From the NCBI GenBank assembly GCA_012728315.1, contig JAAYFI010000073.1:1-32366 (forward strand): a stretch of DNA of 32,366 nt, given 5' to 3'. The notes under the pieces were generated by a model, which saw only the letters and a list, made by a program, of their open reading frames with translations, was not told the DNA's origin and searched no databases. Each line of letters opens with the position of its first letter. Position 1 is the first letter of the stretch. The translations under genes and the position numbers were made by a program. Shown here piece by piece: positions 1-8,363 of this stretch. This stretch comes from Gammaproteobacteria bacterium. GTDB taxonomy: Bacteria; Pseudomonadota; Gammaproteobacteria; Pseudomonadales; Pseudomonadaceae.

Positions 1-2187
1 AGTTCTTTGTATCCTGTGGCCTTGGTTTTGGTGTTATTAGGTGTCTTTACCAAGTCTGCGCAGTTTCCTTTTCATTTTTGGTTGCCACACGCAATGTCAG
101 CGCCAACCCCAGTGTCCGCGTATTTGCATTCGGCAACGATGGTCAAGGCTGGCGTATTCTTATTGGCGCGTTTATATCCGCTATTGTCTGGTACGGAGTG
201 GTGGTTCTATTTAGTCACATTTACCGGACTGACCACATTGCTGGTGGGGGCGGTGACCGCATTATTTCAGCATGATCTTAAAGGTTTGCTGGCTTACTCG
301 ACCATCAGTCATCTGGGGTTGATTACGCTACTGTTTGGATTGGATTCTGATTTGGCTCCAGTCGCGGCGATTTTCCATATCATCAACCACGCCACCTTTA
401 AAGCTTCGCTGTTTATGGCCGCGGGCATTATTGATCATGAAACAGGCAGTCGCGATATGCGGCGTATTAACGGGCTGTGGAAATATATGCCGCATACTGC
501 CGTGTTAGCGATGGTGGCCTCTTCTGCAATGGCAGGCGTGCCCTTGCTCAACGGTTTTATCAGTAAGGAAATGTTCTTTTCGGAGACGCTCAACCAGCAT
601 TTGCTGGGTAGTTTCAGTTGGATGTTACCGGCCATGGCGATTATTGCGGGAATGTTTTCAGTCGCTTATTCGCTGCGCTTTATCCACGATGTATTTTTTA
701 ATGGCACACCCATTAATTTGCCGAAATTCCCCCCCCATGAGCCGCCGCGCTATATGAAAATTCCCGTTGAAGTGCTGGTGTTCTGCTGTTTGCTGGTGGG
801 GATTTTGCCGGCATGGAGTATCAGTTCCTTATTGGCGGCGGCGGCACAAGCCAGCTTAGGGCATGCGCTGCCACACTATGATCTGGCAATTTGGCACGGT
901 TTTAATATGCCACTGTTAATGAGCTTTTTAGCTTTGGTGGGTGGTGTCAGTATCTATGCGCAGCGTGGGCCTTTATTTCGCTGGTATGAAGGATTACCTG
1001 ACCTCAATGCGAGGGTCGTGTTTGAAGGGGTCGTGCGCTTTCTATATGGTTTAGTGTCGCGCACTTTAGCTCGCATTGAAAATGGCTCCTTACAGCGCTA
1101 TATCAGCCTATTGCTGTTATCCGTGATTGTAATGTTGACCATGTGGCTTGCGCCTTTATCGAAAATTACGGGCGAGGTACCTTTAACCCCGGTCGATCCG
1201 CTGACAGCCTTGGGCTTGGTGGTGATGGCCTGCAGTGCATTATTAACCATGGGGTTCCATCGACAGCGCTTAACCGCATTATTGATGCTCAGCGTGGTGG
1301 GCTTGGTGGTGGCAATGGTGTTTGCGCGCTTCTCAGCACCGGATCTGGCGCTCACTCAGCTGGTGGTCGAGGTTGTGACGATTTTGCTGATGCTCTTAGT
1401 GGTGTATTTCTTACCGGCGCAGGCACCAAGTGAGTCCAGTAGCTTATTGCGTTTGCGTGATTTTATTATTGCCGCGAGCTGCGCAGTGTTAATGGCGGTT
1501 TTAACCTTTGCCGTACTGACGCGCCCGTACAACAGCATTGCTGATTTCTTTTTGGCCAACAGCCTCACCGGAGGCGGTGGCACCAATGTGGTCAATGTGA
1601 TTTTAGTGGATTTCCGGGGTTTTGATACCTTAGGTGAAATCAGCGTACTGGCCATTACTGCCATTGCAACTGTGGCTTTATTGCAGGGCTTATCTTTGCC
1701 GCGCGCGCGCGTGGATAATATGGGCCGGGCATGGTCAAAAGAAGTCTATCCAATGGTTTTGGGTTTATTAGCTAGGCTGATATTGCCTTTGGCCTTATTG
1801 GTTTCAGTCTTTATTTTCTTGCGTGGCCATAATGAACCGGGCGGTGGCTTTATTGCTGGACTGATCACTGCCGTGGCTTTGATTTTATTGCAAGTAGCCT
1901 ACGGCCAACGCTGGGTGCAAACCCGAATGGGCATTCAGCTACCTAACTTAGCCGCCGCAGGCGTTTTAATTGCGACTGCGACGGGCTTGGCAAGTTTGCT
2001 ATTGGGTTACCCCTTCCTGACGTCAGCCTTTGTGCATATCAATATTCCTGTTATCGGGGAAATTGAATTGGCTTCGGCGATGCTGTTTGACCTCGGTGTA
2101 TACCTCACTGTGGTGGGCAGCACATTGTTGATTCTAAGTGGCTTAGGCCGGATTGGGCATGCAGTGAAATTGCCGGAGGAAGTGTAA
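1..2187 (+). CDS. mrpA: Mrp-type cation/proton antiporter subunit A, fused to B (5' end cut off)
   Basis: The frame is open from base 1, so the true start lies upstream; 728 codons are visible. The first half is the proton-pumping domain shared with the NuoL/NuoN family of complex I: multiple membrane helices and, near visible residues 16-50, the FHFWLPHAM and ATMVKAG motifs with the conserved lysine. Around residues 395-470 comes the extra helical domain of MrpA (DUF4040-like), and from about 587 an MrpB-like domain (LARLILP, then RGHNEPGGGF), so this is the fused A-B subunit of six-gene Mrp/Pha operons. The family moves Na+ or K+ outward in exchange for protons across the inner membrane; which ion cannot be told here. 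The stop overlaps the next start (TAATG). A run of eight C lies at 729-736 within the frame. Confidence 0.95.
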   Translation, partial: SSLYPVALVLVLLGVFTKSAQFPFHFWLPHAMSAPTPVSAYLHSATMVKAGVFLLARLYPLLSGTEWWFYLVTFTGLTTLLVGAVTALFQHDLKGLLAYSTISHLGLITLLFGLDSDLAPVAAIFHIINHATFKASLFMAAGIIDHETGSRDMRRINGLWKYMPHTAVLAMVASSAMAGVPLLNGFISKEMFFSETLNQHLLGSFSWMLPAMAIIAGMFSVAYSLRFIHDVFFNGTPINLPKFPPHEPPRYMKIPVEVLVFCCLLVGILPAWSISSLLAAAAQASLGHALPHYDLAIWHGFNMPLLMSFLALVGGVSIYAQRGPLFRWYEGLPDLNARVVFEGVVRFLYGLVSRTLARIENGSLQRYISLLLLSVIVMLTMWLAPLSKITGEVPLTPVDPLTALGLVVMACSALLTMGFHRQRLTALLMLSVVGLVVAMVFARFSAPDLALTQLVVEVVTILLMLLVVYFLPAQAPSESSSLLRLRDFIIAASCAVLMAVLTFAVLTRPYNSIADFFLANSLTGGGGTNVVNVILVDFRGFDTLGEISVLAITAIATVALLQGLSLPRARVDNMGRAWSKEVYPMVLGLLARLILPLALLVSVFIFLRGHNEPGGGFIAGLITAVALILLQVAYGQRWVQTRMGIQLPNLAAAGVLIATATGLASLLLGYPFLTSAFVHINIPVIGEIELASAMLFDLGVYLTVVGSTLLILSGLGRIGHAVKLPEEV

Positions 2188-2588
2188 TGGAGCTCTTAGT
2201 TGCAATTGCTATCGGTGTGCTGACCTTTAGTGGCGTTTATTTGATTCTGCGGGCGCGCACTTTTAGTGTGGCGCTGGGTTTAACCTTGTTTTCCTATGCG
2301 GTTAACTTGTTCTTATTTGTTATGGGGCGTTTACATACAGGTAAACCTGCGGTGCTCAGTGATGCAACAAGCTATACCGATCCTGTGCCCCAGGCTTTAG
2401 TGCTGACTGCGATTGTGATTGGTTTTGCGATGACTGCATTTGTTTTGATTTTAGCCATGCGCGCACATACCGAGCTTGGCAGTGATCATGTTGATGGCGT
2501 GGAAAAGCTAAAAAAAGACAGTAAAAAGCCGCGTACATCAAGCAAAAATAAGCAGTCTAATAAAAAACGTGTAGGAGCTACACGATGA
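2187..2588 (+). CDS. mrpC: Mrp antiporter subunit C
   Basis: A 133-residue NuoK-like protein with three hydrophobic helices in the first 95 residues, including the DPVPQALVLTAIVIG motif typical of MrpC. It is a membrane subunit of the cation/proton antiporter and is homologous to the small NuoK subunit of complex I. The C-terminal 35 residues form a very lysine-rich cytoplasmic tail (KKDSKKP and onward). ATG at 2187 shares one base with the stop of the A subunit, and the stop overlaps the start of subunit D by four bases (ATGA), so translation is probably coupled through the operon. Confidence 0.93.
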   Translation: MELLVAIAIGVLTFSGVYLILRARTFSVALGLTLFSYAVNLFLFVMGRLHTGKPAVLSDATSYTDPVPQALVLTAIVIGFAMTAFVLILAMRAHTELGSDHVDGVEKLKKDSKKPRTSSKNKQSNKKRVGATR

Positions 2589-4087
2589 AGCATTTGTTAT
2601 TGGTACCGGTTTTGTTGCCGCTGATCTGCGGTGCGCTTTTGATGACCACCTCGCGCAGCCCGATCAATCTTGTGCGTGCGGTTAGCGCCTGCAGTGTGTT
2701 TTTATTGCTGTTATGTGCAGGCTATTTACTCAGCCAGGCCAGTAATGGGCATATTCAAGTGTATGCACTGGGTAATTGGTCAGCGCCATTTGGTATTGTT
2801 TTACTCTTGGATCGATTGAGCGCCTTGATGCTGGCGGTCACGGCGGTGTTGGCTGTATGTGTAACTTGGTATGCAGTACGGGGTGATGATCAGCGCGGCG
2901 CTTACTTTCATGCGCTATTACAGTTTCAATTGGCCGGTATTAATGGTGCGTTTTTAACCGGCGATCTATTTAACCTTTTTGTTTTCTTTGAGATTTTATT
3001 AATCGCCTCCTATGCACTGCTGCTGCATGGGTTAGGTGCTGCACGTATTCGTTCAGCATTGCACTATGTGATACTTAACCTCATTGGTTCTGGCTTGTTT
3101 TTGGTTGCCGCAGGTTTGTTTTACGGTATTGCCGGTACGCTCAATATGGTTGATTTAGCTCGCTTTATTGCCAGTGCAGAGGGCGACCAGTTGTTTTTAT
3201 TGGAGGCAGCCGGCGCCTTGTTGATGTTAGTGTTTGGCTTAAAGGCGGCATTTCTACCACTGCATTTTTGGCTGCCGCGCGCCTACGCCAGTGCCACAGC
3301 ACCTGTTGCAGCCTTGTTTGCGATTATGACCAAAGTGGGGCTGTATGCGATTTTACGCTTTAGCACTTTAGTGTTTGGTGAAGGGGCAGGAGAGGCCAGC
3401 GGCTTGGGGACAAGTGTCTTATGGGTGTTGGCGTTAGCCACCATTGCTTTATCTATTCTTGGTGCTTTTGCTGCCAATAGCCTGACCAGTTTATTGGCTT
3501 ATTTAGTACTGGTTTCGGTAGGTACTTTACTGGCGGGTATTGCCATTGGGAGTGAAGCAACGATTAGCGCTGCACTCTATTATTTGGTGCACAGTACTTG
3601 GGTGATTGCCGGCTTGTTTTTACTGGCTGATATCATTGCTCGACAGCGCGGCAACTTAGCCAGCAATTTTAAGGTTGGGCCAAGTTTGCTGAACCCGCAC
3701 TTGTTGGGTGCTTGCTTTTTCTTGGCTGCAATTTCGGTGGCTGGTTTACCCCCTTTCTCAGGCTTTTTTGGCAAGGTTTTATTGCTGCAAGCGGTGACGG
3801 GAGAGGCCGCTTGGCAGTTGTGGCCTGTGGTGCTGGTGTCGGGTTTAGTCGGGGTGATTGGCTTAAGTCGCGCCGGTAGTATTTTGTTTTGGCGTCAGCA
3901 TACAACCCCCAGCGATGCCCAGCCAATGGATAAAGTGGCTTTTGCTGCAGCCGCTGTATTGCTGTTAAGCAGTCCGTTATTGGTGATTTTTGCGCAGCCG
4001 GTGATTACTTATACTGAAGCAACTGCAACTCAGCTTTTGAATGTATCAAGCTACTTAAATGCTATGCAGCTGCAGGAGGCACTATGA
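2585..4087 (+). CDS. mrpD: Mrp antiporter subunit D
   Basis: A 500-residue polytopic membrane protein of the NuoN/NuoM/MrpD proton-translocating family. Visible motifs are LTGDLFNLFVFFEILLIASYALL (positions near 120-142) with the conserved glutamate after FVFF, and LKAAFLPLHFWLPRAYASA followed by a conserved lysine in IMTKVG, which match the proton channel residues of the family. The glycine- and proline-rich loop AGLPPFSGFFGK is also family-typical. It starts within the 4-base overlap with subunit C and ends overlapping subunit E by four bases. Together with subunit A it should form the ion-moving core of the antiporter. Confidence 0.94.
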   Translation: MKHLLLVPVLLPLICGALLMTTSRSPINLVRAVSACSVFLLLLCAGYLLSQASNGHIQVYALGNWSAPFGIVLLLDRLSALMLAVTAVLAVCVTWYAVRGDDQRGAYFHALLQFQLAGINGAFLTGDLFNLFVFFEILLIASYALLLHGLGAARIRSALHYVILNLIGSGLFLVAAGLFYGIAGTLNMVDLARFIASAEGDQLFLLEAAGALLMLVFGLKAAFLPLHFWLPRAYASATAPVAALFAIMTKVGLYAILRFSTLVFGEGAGEASGLGTSVLWVLALATIALSILGAFAANSLTSLLAYLVLVSVGTLLAGIAIGSEATISAALYYLVHSTWVIAGLFLLADIIARQRGNLASNFKVGPSLLNPHLLGACFFLAAISVAGLPPFSGFFGKVLLLQAVTGEAAWQLWPVVLVSGLVGVIGLSRAGSILFWRQHTTPSDAQPMDKVAFAAAAVLLLSSPLLVIFAQPVITYTEATATQLLNVSSYLNAMQLQEAL

Positions 4088-4587
4088 CGCGTGCAAAATG
4101 GTTTGCCCACCCATTAGGCAGCTTTGGCTTATTAATGGTGTGGTTATTGTTGGTTGACGATTTCACTTCTGTGGGGCACTGGCTGTTAGGTGCTTTTTTA
4201 GCCCTGTTAATCCCACGACTCACTGTGACTTGGTGGCCACGTTTACCTCGTATTCGTAGCTGGAAGCATGTGTTTATTTTTGCTCAACATATGTTGACTG
4301 ATATTGTTGTGGCTAACTTCCAAGTGGCGCGCTTGGCGTTAGGCCCGGTGCACAACTTACAGCCGCGCTGGGTGCAGGTACCCTATACGTTAGAAGACGA
4401 CCTGGCTGTTTACTTGCTGGCCAGTGCGATTTCATTAGCGCCGGGTACAGTGGCGACCAGTGTTAATCAACACGATCGTATTTTAACTGTGCATGCGTTG
4501 CACTGCGATGATGAACAGGCTTTGATTGCAGAAATCAAACAACGCTACGAACAGCCATTGCGGGAGGTGTTTGCATGCTCACTTTAG
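4084..4587 (+). CDS. mrpE: Mrp antiporter subunit E
   Basis: A 167-residue protein with hydrophobic helices in the first half, followed by the MrpE signature region: a YTLEDDLAVYLLASAISLAPGT stretch (split here for length) and then a cytoplasmic end with VHALHCDDEQ. MrpE is a small accessory subunit needed for assembly or activity of the complex. ATG at 4084 overlaps the stop of subunit D, and the 3' end overlaps subunit F by 13 bases, which fits a polycistronic, coupled operon. Confidence 0.92.
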   Translation: MTRAKWFAHPLGSFGLLMVWLLLVDDFTSVGHWLLGAFLALLIPRLTVTWWPRLPRIRSWKHVFIFAQHMLTDIVVANFQVARLALGPVHNLQPRWVQVPYTLEDDLAVYLLASAISLAPGTVATSVNQHDRILTVHALHCDDEQALIAEIKQRYEQPLREVFACSL

Positions 4588-4844
4588 TTCTTTATTTGAG
4601 CATGCTGATGTTTGGGATCAGCTTGTTGCTTAATTTCTTTCGTTTATTGCGTGGCCCCGATGCAGTTGATCGTATTTTAGCTTTGGATACCTTGTATATA
4701 AATGGCTTAGCCTTATTGGTTATTTTCGGGCTGTTATTAAGCAGTCGCTTGTTTTTTGAAGCCGCGTTGTTGATTGCCTTGTTTGGGTTTTTCAGTACGG
4801 TGGTTTTATGCAAGTACTTATTGCGCGGCGATATTATTGAGTGA
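4575..4844 (+). CDS. mrpF: Mrp antiporter subunit F
   Basis: An 89-residue protein made of three membrane helices, with the family-typical RLLRGPDAVDRILALD motif after the first helix (residues about 23-38). MrpF is a small membrane subunit of the cation/proton antiporter. ATG at 4575 lies inside the last codons of subunit E. No independent Shine-Dalgarno is needed if ribosomes reinitiate from subunit E, although GGGAGG at about 4561-4566 precedes it closely. Confidence 0.92.
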   Translation: MLTLVLYLSMLMFGISLLLNFFRLLRGPDAVDRILALDTLYINGLALLVIFGLLLSSRLFFEAALLIALFGFFSTVVLCKYLLRGDIIE

Positions 4845-4858
4845 GTAAGGTGCAGCAG

Positions 4859-5173
4859 ATGTCTATTTGGATTGAGTATACAGTAGCGTTTTTTTTATTG
4901 ATTGGTAGTGCCTTTGCTTTAGTCGGTTCCATTGGTTTGCACCGCTTTCCGGATTTTTTTATGCGCTTACATGGGCCTGCTAAAGCCACCACATTAGGGG
5001 TCGGCTGTGTGCTGATTGCCTCGATGCTGTTTTTCAGCAGCACAGACGAAGGCTTGCATGTCCATGAGTTATTGATTACCTTATTTCTTATGTTGAGTGC
5101 GCCTGTATCCGCTTATATGCTGGCTAAAGCAGGGGTTCAACAACACGTAAAAACCTTTAATCGCAAAGATTAA
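4859..5173 (+). CDS. mrpG: Mrp antiporter subunit G
   Basis: A 104-residue, three-helix membrane subunit with the MrpG signature GSIGLHRFPDFFMRLHGPAKATTLGVG, here split around FMRLHGP. It is the last subunit of the antiporter operon. The frame also opens at a GTG at 4841 that overlaps the stop of subunit F. ATG at 4859 is preferred because AAGG sits eight bases before it and because homologues begin just ahead of the first helix. A run of eight T near 4889 lies within the frame. Confidence 0.88.
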   Translation: MSIWIEYTVAFFLLIGSAFALVGSIGLHRFPDFFMRLHGPAKATTLGVGCVLIASMLFFSSTDEGLHVHELLITLFLMLSAPVSAYMLAKAGVQQHVKTFNRKD

Positions 5174-5213
5174 AGGCTCATAAACAGGGCGCAACACAGC
5201 GTCTGCCTATTTA

Positions 5214-5238
5214 ACGCACGGTTCTGTGCGTCGCTTTT
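5214..5238 (+). terminator. Weak candidate terminator after the Mrp operon
   Basis: A perfect 6-bp stem (ACGCAC at 5214-5219 with GTGCGT at 5226-5231) has a six-base loop and is followed by CGCTTTT. The T tract is short, so termination strength is uncertain. The position, 40 bases after mrpG and before a gene with its own Shine-Dalgarno, is reasonable. Confidence 0.4.
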
Positions 5239-5318
5239 ACATAACAGGGCGTGATTAGCTTAAGTCGGGCTGATTGCGTTGTTGCTGTTATTCTTACTTT
5301 ACATTTAGAGGCCCTTAT

Positions 5319-6215
5319 ATGTTGTTGTCAGGCCGTGGGGTGGCGATGTCTTTTTTCGCCTCCTGTGTGTTTACTATTATTCCTGCCTATGTGCTGCAAT
5401 TGGCACCGCTTGATGGTGTACAAGTATTTGCGCAGCGTGTTTTGTGGTCGCTGCCTGCCGTCTTTATTTTGTTGCTGCTGACTGGGCGCGGTTCAGCATT
5501 GCAACACTGCTTGCAGCGCTTATGGCGTGAACCATTACTGATTGTCGCACTGCTTTGTGCTGCTGCCTTAATGGGGGTGCAGTGGCTGATGTTTGTCTGG
5601 GCGCCTTTGACTGGACATATGCTGGATTTAACTTTGGGTTACTTTCTGATGCCTTTGGTCTTGGTGCTGACGGGACGGCTTTTTTACAACGAACATCTGC
5701 GCAGCTTACAACGCATCGCCGTGCTCTGTGCGCTGATCGGCATAGCACATGAACTATGGCGTTTAGGTGGGTTTTCTTGGGTGACTTTGGTGTGTGCTTT
5801 GGGTTATCCGCCGTACTTTATGCTGCGCCGCTGGATGGGTTTTGATGCTTTTAGTGGTTTCTTTTTAGAAATGCTGGTGATGGCCCCTGTGGCGATTTTC
5901 TTGGTGCTCAGTTTGGCGCCTGCGCAGGTTTTTATCGAGGCGCCGCAGTTGTGGTATTTGCTACCGGGACTGGGTGTGCTGAGTACCTTGGCGTTTGCTG
6001 CGATGTTGGGTGCCAGTCGCCTGTTACCTTTAGGGTTGTTAGGTATTTTGAGCTATATTGAGCCGGTCTTGCTGTTCTTGTTTAGTGTGTTTTGGATTGG
6101 TGAAACAGTTGAGTCGGGGCAGTGGTGGACCTATGTGCCCATTTGGATTGCGGTCACTTTAGTGATATTTGACAGCTTGCGTGTACTCCTGAAGCAATCT
6201 CGACGTTTAAACTGA
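5319..6215 (+). CDS. rarD: EamA-family permease, RarD type
   Basis: About 298 residues with roughly ten hydrophobic helices, the usual size for the drug/metabolite transporter superfamily. RarD-like landmarks are VLWSLP after the second helix, LGYFLMPL, GRLFYNEHLRSLQ and a late SYIEPVLLFLFS. RarD proteins are inner-membrane permeases named from a chloramphenicol phenotype; the substrate is not known from sequence. The frame extends upstream to 5274, but ATG at 5319 has AGAGG seven bases before it and gives the normal N-terminus just before helix 1. The gene stands alone between the Mrp operon and a helicase gene on the same strand. Confidence 0.82.
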   Translation: MLLSGRGVAMSFFASCVFTIIPAYVLQLAPLDGVQVFAQRVLWSLPAVFILLLLTGRGSALQHCLQRLWREPLLIVALLCAAALMGVQWLMFVWAPLTGHMLDLTLGYFLMPLVLVLTGRLFYNEHLRSLQRIAVLCALIGIAHELWRLGGFSWVTLVCALGYPPYFMLRRWMGFDAFSGFFLEMLVMAPVAIFLVLSLAPAQVFIEAPQLWYLLPGLGVLSTLAFAAMLGASRLLPLGLLGILSYIEPVLLFLFSVFWIGETVESGQWWTYVPIWIAVTLVIFDSLRVLLKQSRRLN

Positions 6216-6293
6216 AGTACAATGACGAACAGACAGCCTTAGATACGATGTCAAGGGTGTTATTTTTTATGATGAATGATTTTGAGGTATACC

Positions 6294-7598
6294 GTGTTTT
6301 CTGAACTTGCCCTGCATGAGCGTCTATTGAAAGCGCTGGCTGAATTGAACTTCACCGAGCCAACGCCTGTTCAGGCGGCGGCTATTCCAGCGGCGCTTGA
6401 AGGCCGTGATTTACGAGTGATTGCCCGTACTGGTAGCGGTAAAACTGCGGCTTTTGTTTTACCTTTGTTAAACCGTTTTATTGCCGGTGCTAAACCACGG
6501 GTAGCGATTCGCTCGTTAATCTTACTGCCAACACGTGAATTGGCTCGCCAAACGCTGGCTGAAGTGGAGCGTTTCTCGCAGTTTACCTTTATTAAGTCCG
6601 GAATTATTACCGGCGGTGAAGACTTTAAAGAGCAGGGTGCGCTACTGCGCAAAGATCCCGATATTTTGATTGCAACGCCAGGTCGACTGATTGAGCACCT
6701 CAATGCTGGGCATTTAAAGCTGGATCAAGTTGAAGTGCTGATCTTAGATGAAGCGGATCGCATGCTGGATATGGGCTTTGCTGAGGATATGCAACGGCTG
6801 GTCGATGAATGTGCAAACCGTCAGCAGACTTTGCTGTTTTCCGCTACTACCGGCGGCAATGCATTGCGGGAAATGGTCAATAGCGTACTTAAAGAGCCGC
6901 TGCACTTAATGATCAACCAGGTTGCAGAGCTGAACGAGAGCACGCGCCAGCAGATTATTACTGCGGACGATGTGCCCCATAAAGAACGTTTAGTGCATTG
7001 GTTGCTGACGCATGAGCCATTTCGTAAGGCGATTGTTTTCACCAATACGCGCGTGCAAGCAGATCGCTTATATGGTCGTTTAGTGGCACAAGATATCAAT
7101 GCCTTTGTTTTGCATGGCGATAAAGATCAGAAAGATCGTAAACGTGCGCTTGAGCTATTTAGCCAAGGCTCATCTCGAGTTTTAGTCGCCACTGATGTGG
7201 CCGCACGTGGATTAGATATTGAGGGCTTAGACTTAGTTATTAACTTTGATATGCCGCGTTCTGGTGATGAGTATTTGCACCGCATTGGCCGTACTGGGCG
7301 AGCGGGTGAAGAAGGGTTGGCGATCAGTTTAATTTGTCACAATGATTGGAACTTAATGTCCAGTGTTGAGCGTTATCTGAAGCAAACTTTTGAGCGCCGT
7401 GTTATTAAAGAGCTTAAGGGTAGCTACCAAGGCCCGAAAAATGTAAAAGCTTCGGGTAAAGCGGCGGGTACTAAAAAGAAAAAAACCGCATTGAAAAAAG
7501 GATCAGCGAAAACAGCCAAGAAGCCTGTTAAGCGTCGCCAGCCGGAAGGGGCTTTTGTCGTCAGTGAAGATGGCCATGCACCGCTGCGTAAAAAGTAG
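6294..7598 (+). CDS. DEAD-box ATP-dependent RNA helicase
   Basis: A 434-residue two-domain helicase. In order: Q motif region (FTEPTPVQ), motif I ARTGSGKTAA, Ia PTRELARQ, Ib TPGRL, II DEAD in LDEADRMLDMGF, III SAT, IV IVFTNTR, V ATDVAARGLDIEG and VI HRIGRTGRAG. A basic C-terminal tail rich in lysine (about residues 380-434) probably binds RNA without specificity. Such proteins unwind short RNA duplexes in ribosome assembly or mRNA turnover. GTG at 6294, six bases after GAGG, is preferred over the ATG at 6276 because homologues I know begin with the FSELALHERLLKALAEL-like sequence. It belongs to the RhlE/SrmB group of Pseudomonas helicases; a finer assignment is not safe. Confidence 0.92.
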   Translation: MFSELALHERLLKALAELNFTEPTPVQAAAIPAALEGRDLRVIARTGSGKTAAFVLPLLNRFIAGAKPRVAIRSLILLPTRELARQTLAEVERFSQFTFIKSGIITGGEDFKEQGALLRKDPDILIATPGRLIEHLNAGHLKLDQVEVLILDEADRMLDMGFAEDMQRLVDECANRQQTLLFSATTGGNALREMVNSVLKEPLHLMINQVAELNESTRQQIITADDVPHKERLVHWLLTHEPFRKAIVFTNTRVQADRLYGRLVAQDINAFVLHGDKDQKDRKRALELFSQGSSRVLVATDVAARGLDIEGLDLVINFDMPRSGDEYLHRIGRTGRAGEEGLAISLICHNDWNLMSSVERYLKQTFERRVIKELKGSYQGPKNVKASGKAAGTKKKKTALKKGSAKTAKKPVKRRQPEGAFVVSEDGHAPLRKK

Positions 7599-7632
7599 AG
7601 TATTGTTTGATTAATCGTCTTTGGAGGTGTCA

Positions 7633-8316
7633 ATGTCACAGGCTCAATTGCATACGTTTGCTACCCAGCAAGCATGTAACGAAGCGCTGACTGCGCAGTT
7701 GGCATCCTGCATTACGCAGGCGCTTAAGACTCAAACTAAGGCCAGTCTATTATTGCCCGGCGGTAACACTCCAGCGGGCTTGTTGGCACAATTAAGTCAG
7801 CAAGAGCTGCCATGGGCTGATATTTTTATTAGCCCAACCGATGAGCGCTGGGTTGCTGATGACAGTGCACACAGTAATGCGCAAATGCTGCGTCAAGCCT
7901 TACAGCAGGCAAATATTTTAGATCCACGACTGGCCGATACAGCGCAGCAGTCGAGTGAGGCATGGGCGCAGGCCATGCAAGCGCATCTACCTGTTGCTGC
8001 AACTTTATTGGGTATGGGAGGCGATGGGCATATTGCTTCGTTGTTTCCGGGTATGCCCAACTTAATCCCAGCGCTACAACTGGATCAGCAGCCTTCAGCA
8101 TTGGTGGGGTTGGCACCGGATGAGCCCAAGGTGCGGTTATCTTTAAACTTAGCCATGCTGTGTGCGAGTCACTGGCAGGGCGTTTTAGTCTTTGGTGAGC
8201 ACAAGAAATGGATGATTGATCGTGTGCTGGCCAATGATCCAACCACTCAAGCCTTGCCGATTTATCATTTGCTATGGCATTCGTTAGTGCCGGTGCATAT
8301 CTATTGGGCGCCTTAG
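7633..8316 (+). CDS. pgl: 6-phosphogluconolactonase
   Basis: A 227-residue cytoplasmic enzyme that hydrolyses 6-phosphogluconolactone to 6-phosphogluconate. Family motifs are LLPGGNTPAGLL near residue 41, SPTDERWVADDSAHSN near residue 70 and the phosphate-binding LLGMGGDGHIASLFPG near residue 120. The start at 7633 has GGAGG five bases upstream; the slightly longer TTG opening at 7621 overlaps that ribosome site and is unlikely. It is followed after 47 bases by edd, so product and next enzyme are encoded side by side. No zwf (glucose-6-phosphate dehydrogenase) is present in the window. Confidence 0.93.
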   Translation: MSQAQLHTFATQQACNEALTAQLASCITQALKTQTKASLLLPGGNTPAGLLAQLSQQELPWADIFISPTDERWVADDSAHSNAQMLRQALQQANILDPRLADTAQQSSEAWAQAMQAHLPVAATLLGMGGDGHIASLFPGMPNLIPALQLDQQPSALVGLAPDEPKVRLSLNLAMLCASHWQGVLVFGEHKKWMIDRVLANDPTTQALPIYHLLWHSLVPVHIYWAP

Positions 8317-8363
8317 ATTGTTGGTGGCTGTGTTAAACAGCACTCGAAAAAGGAACACTCGCC

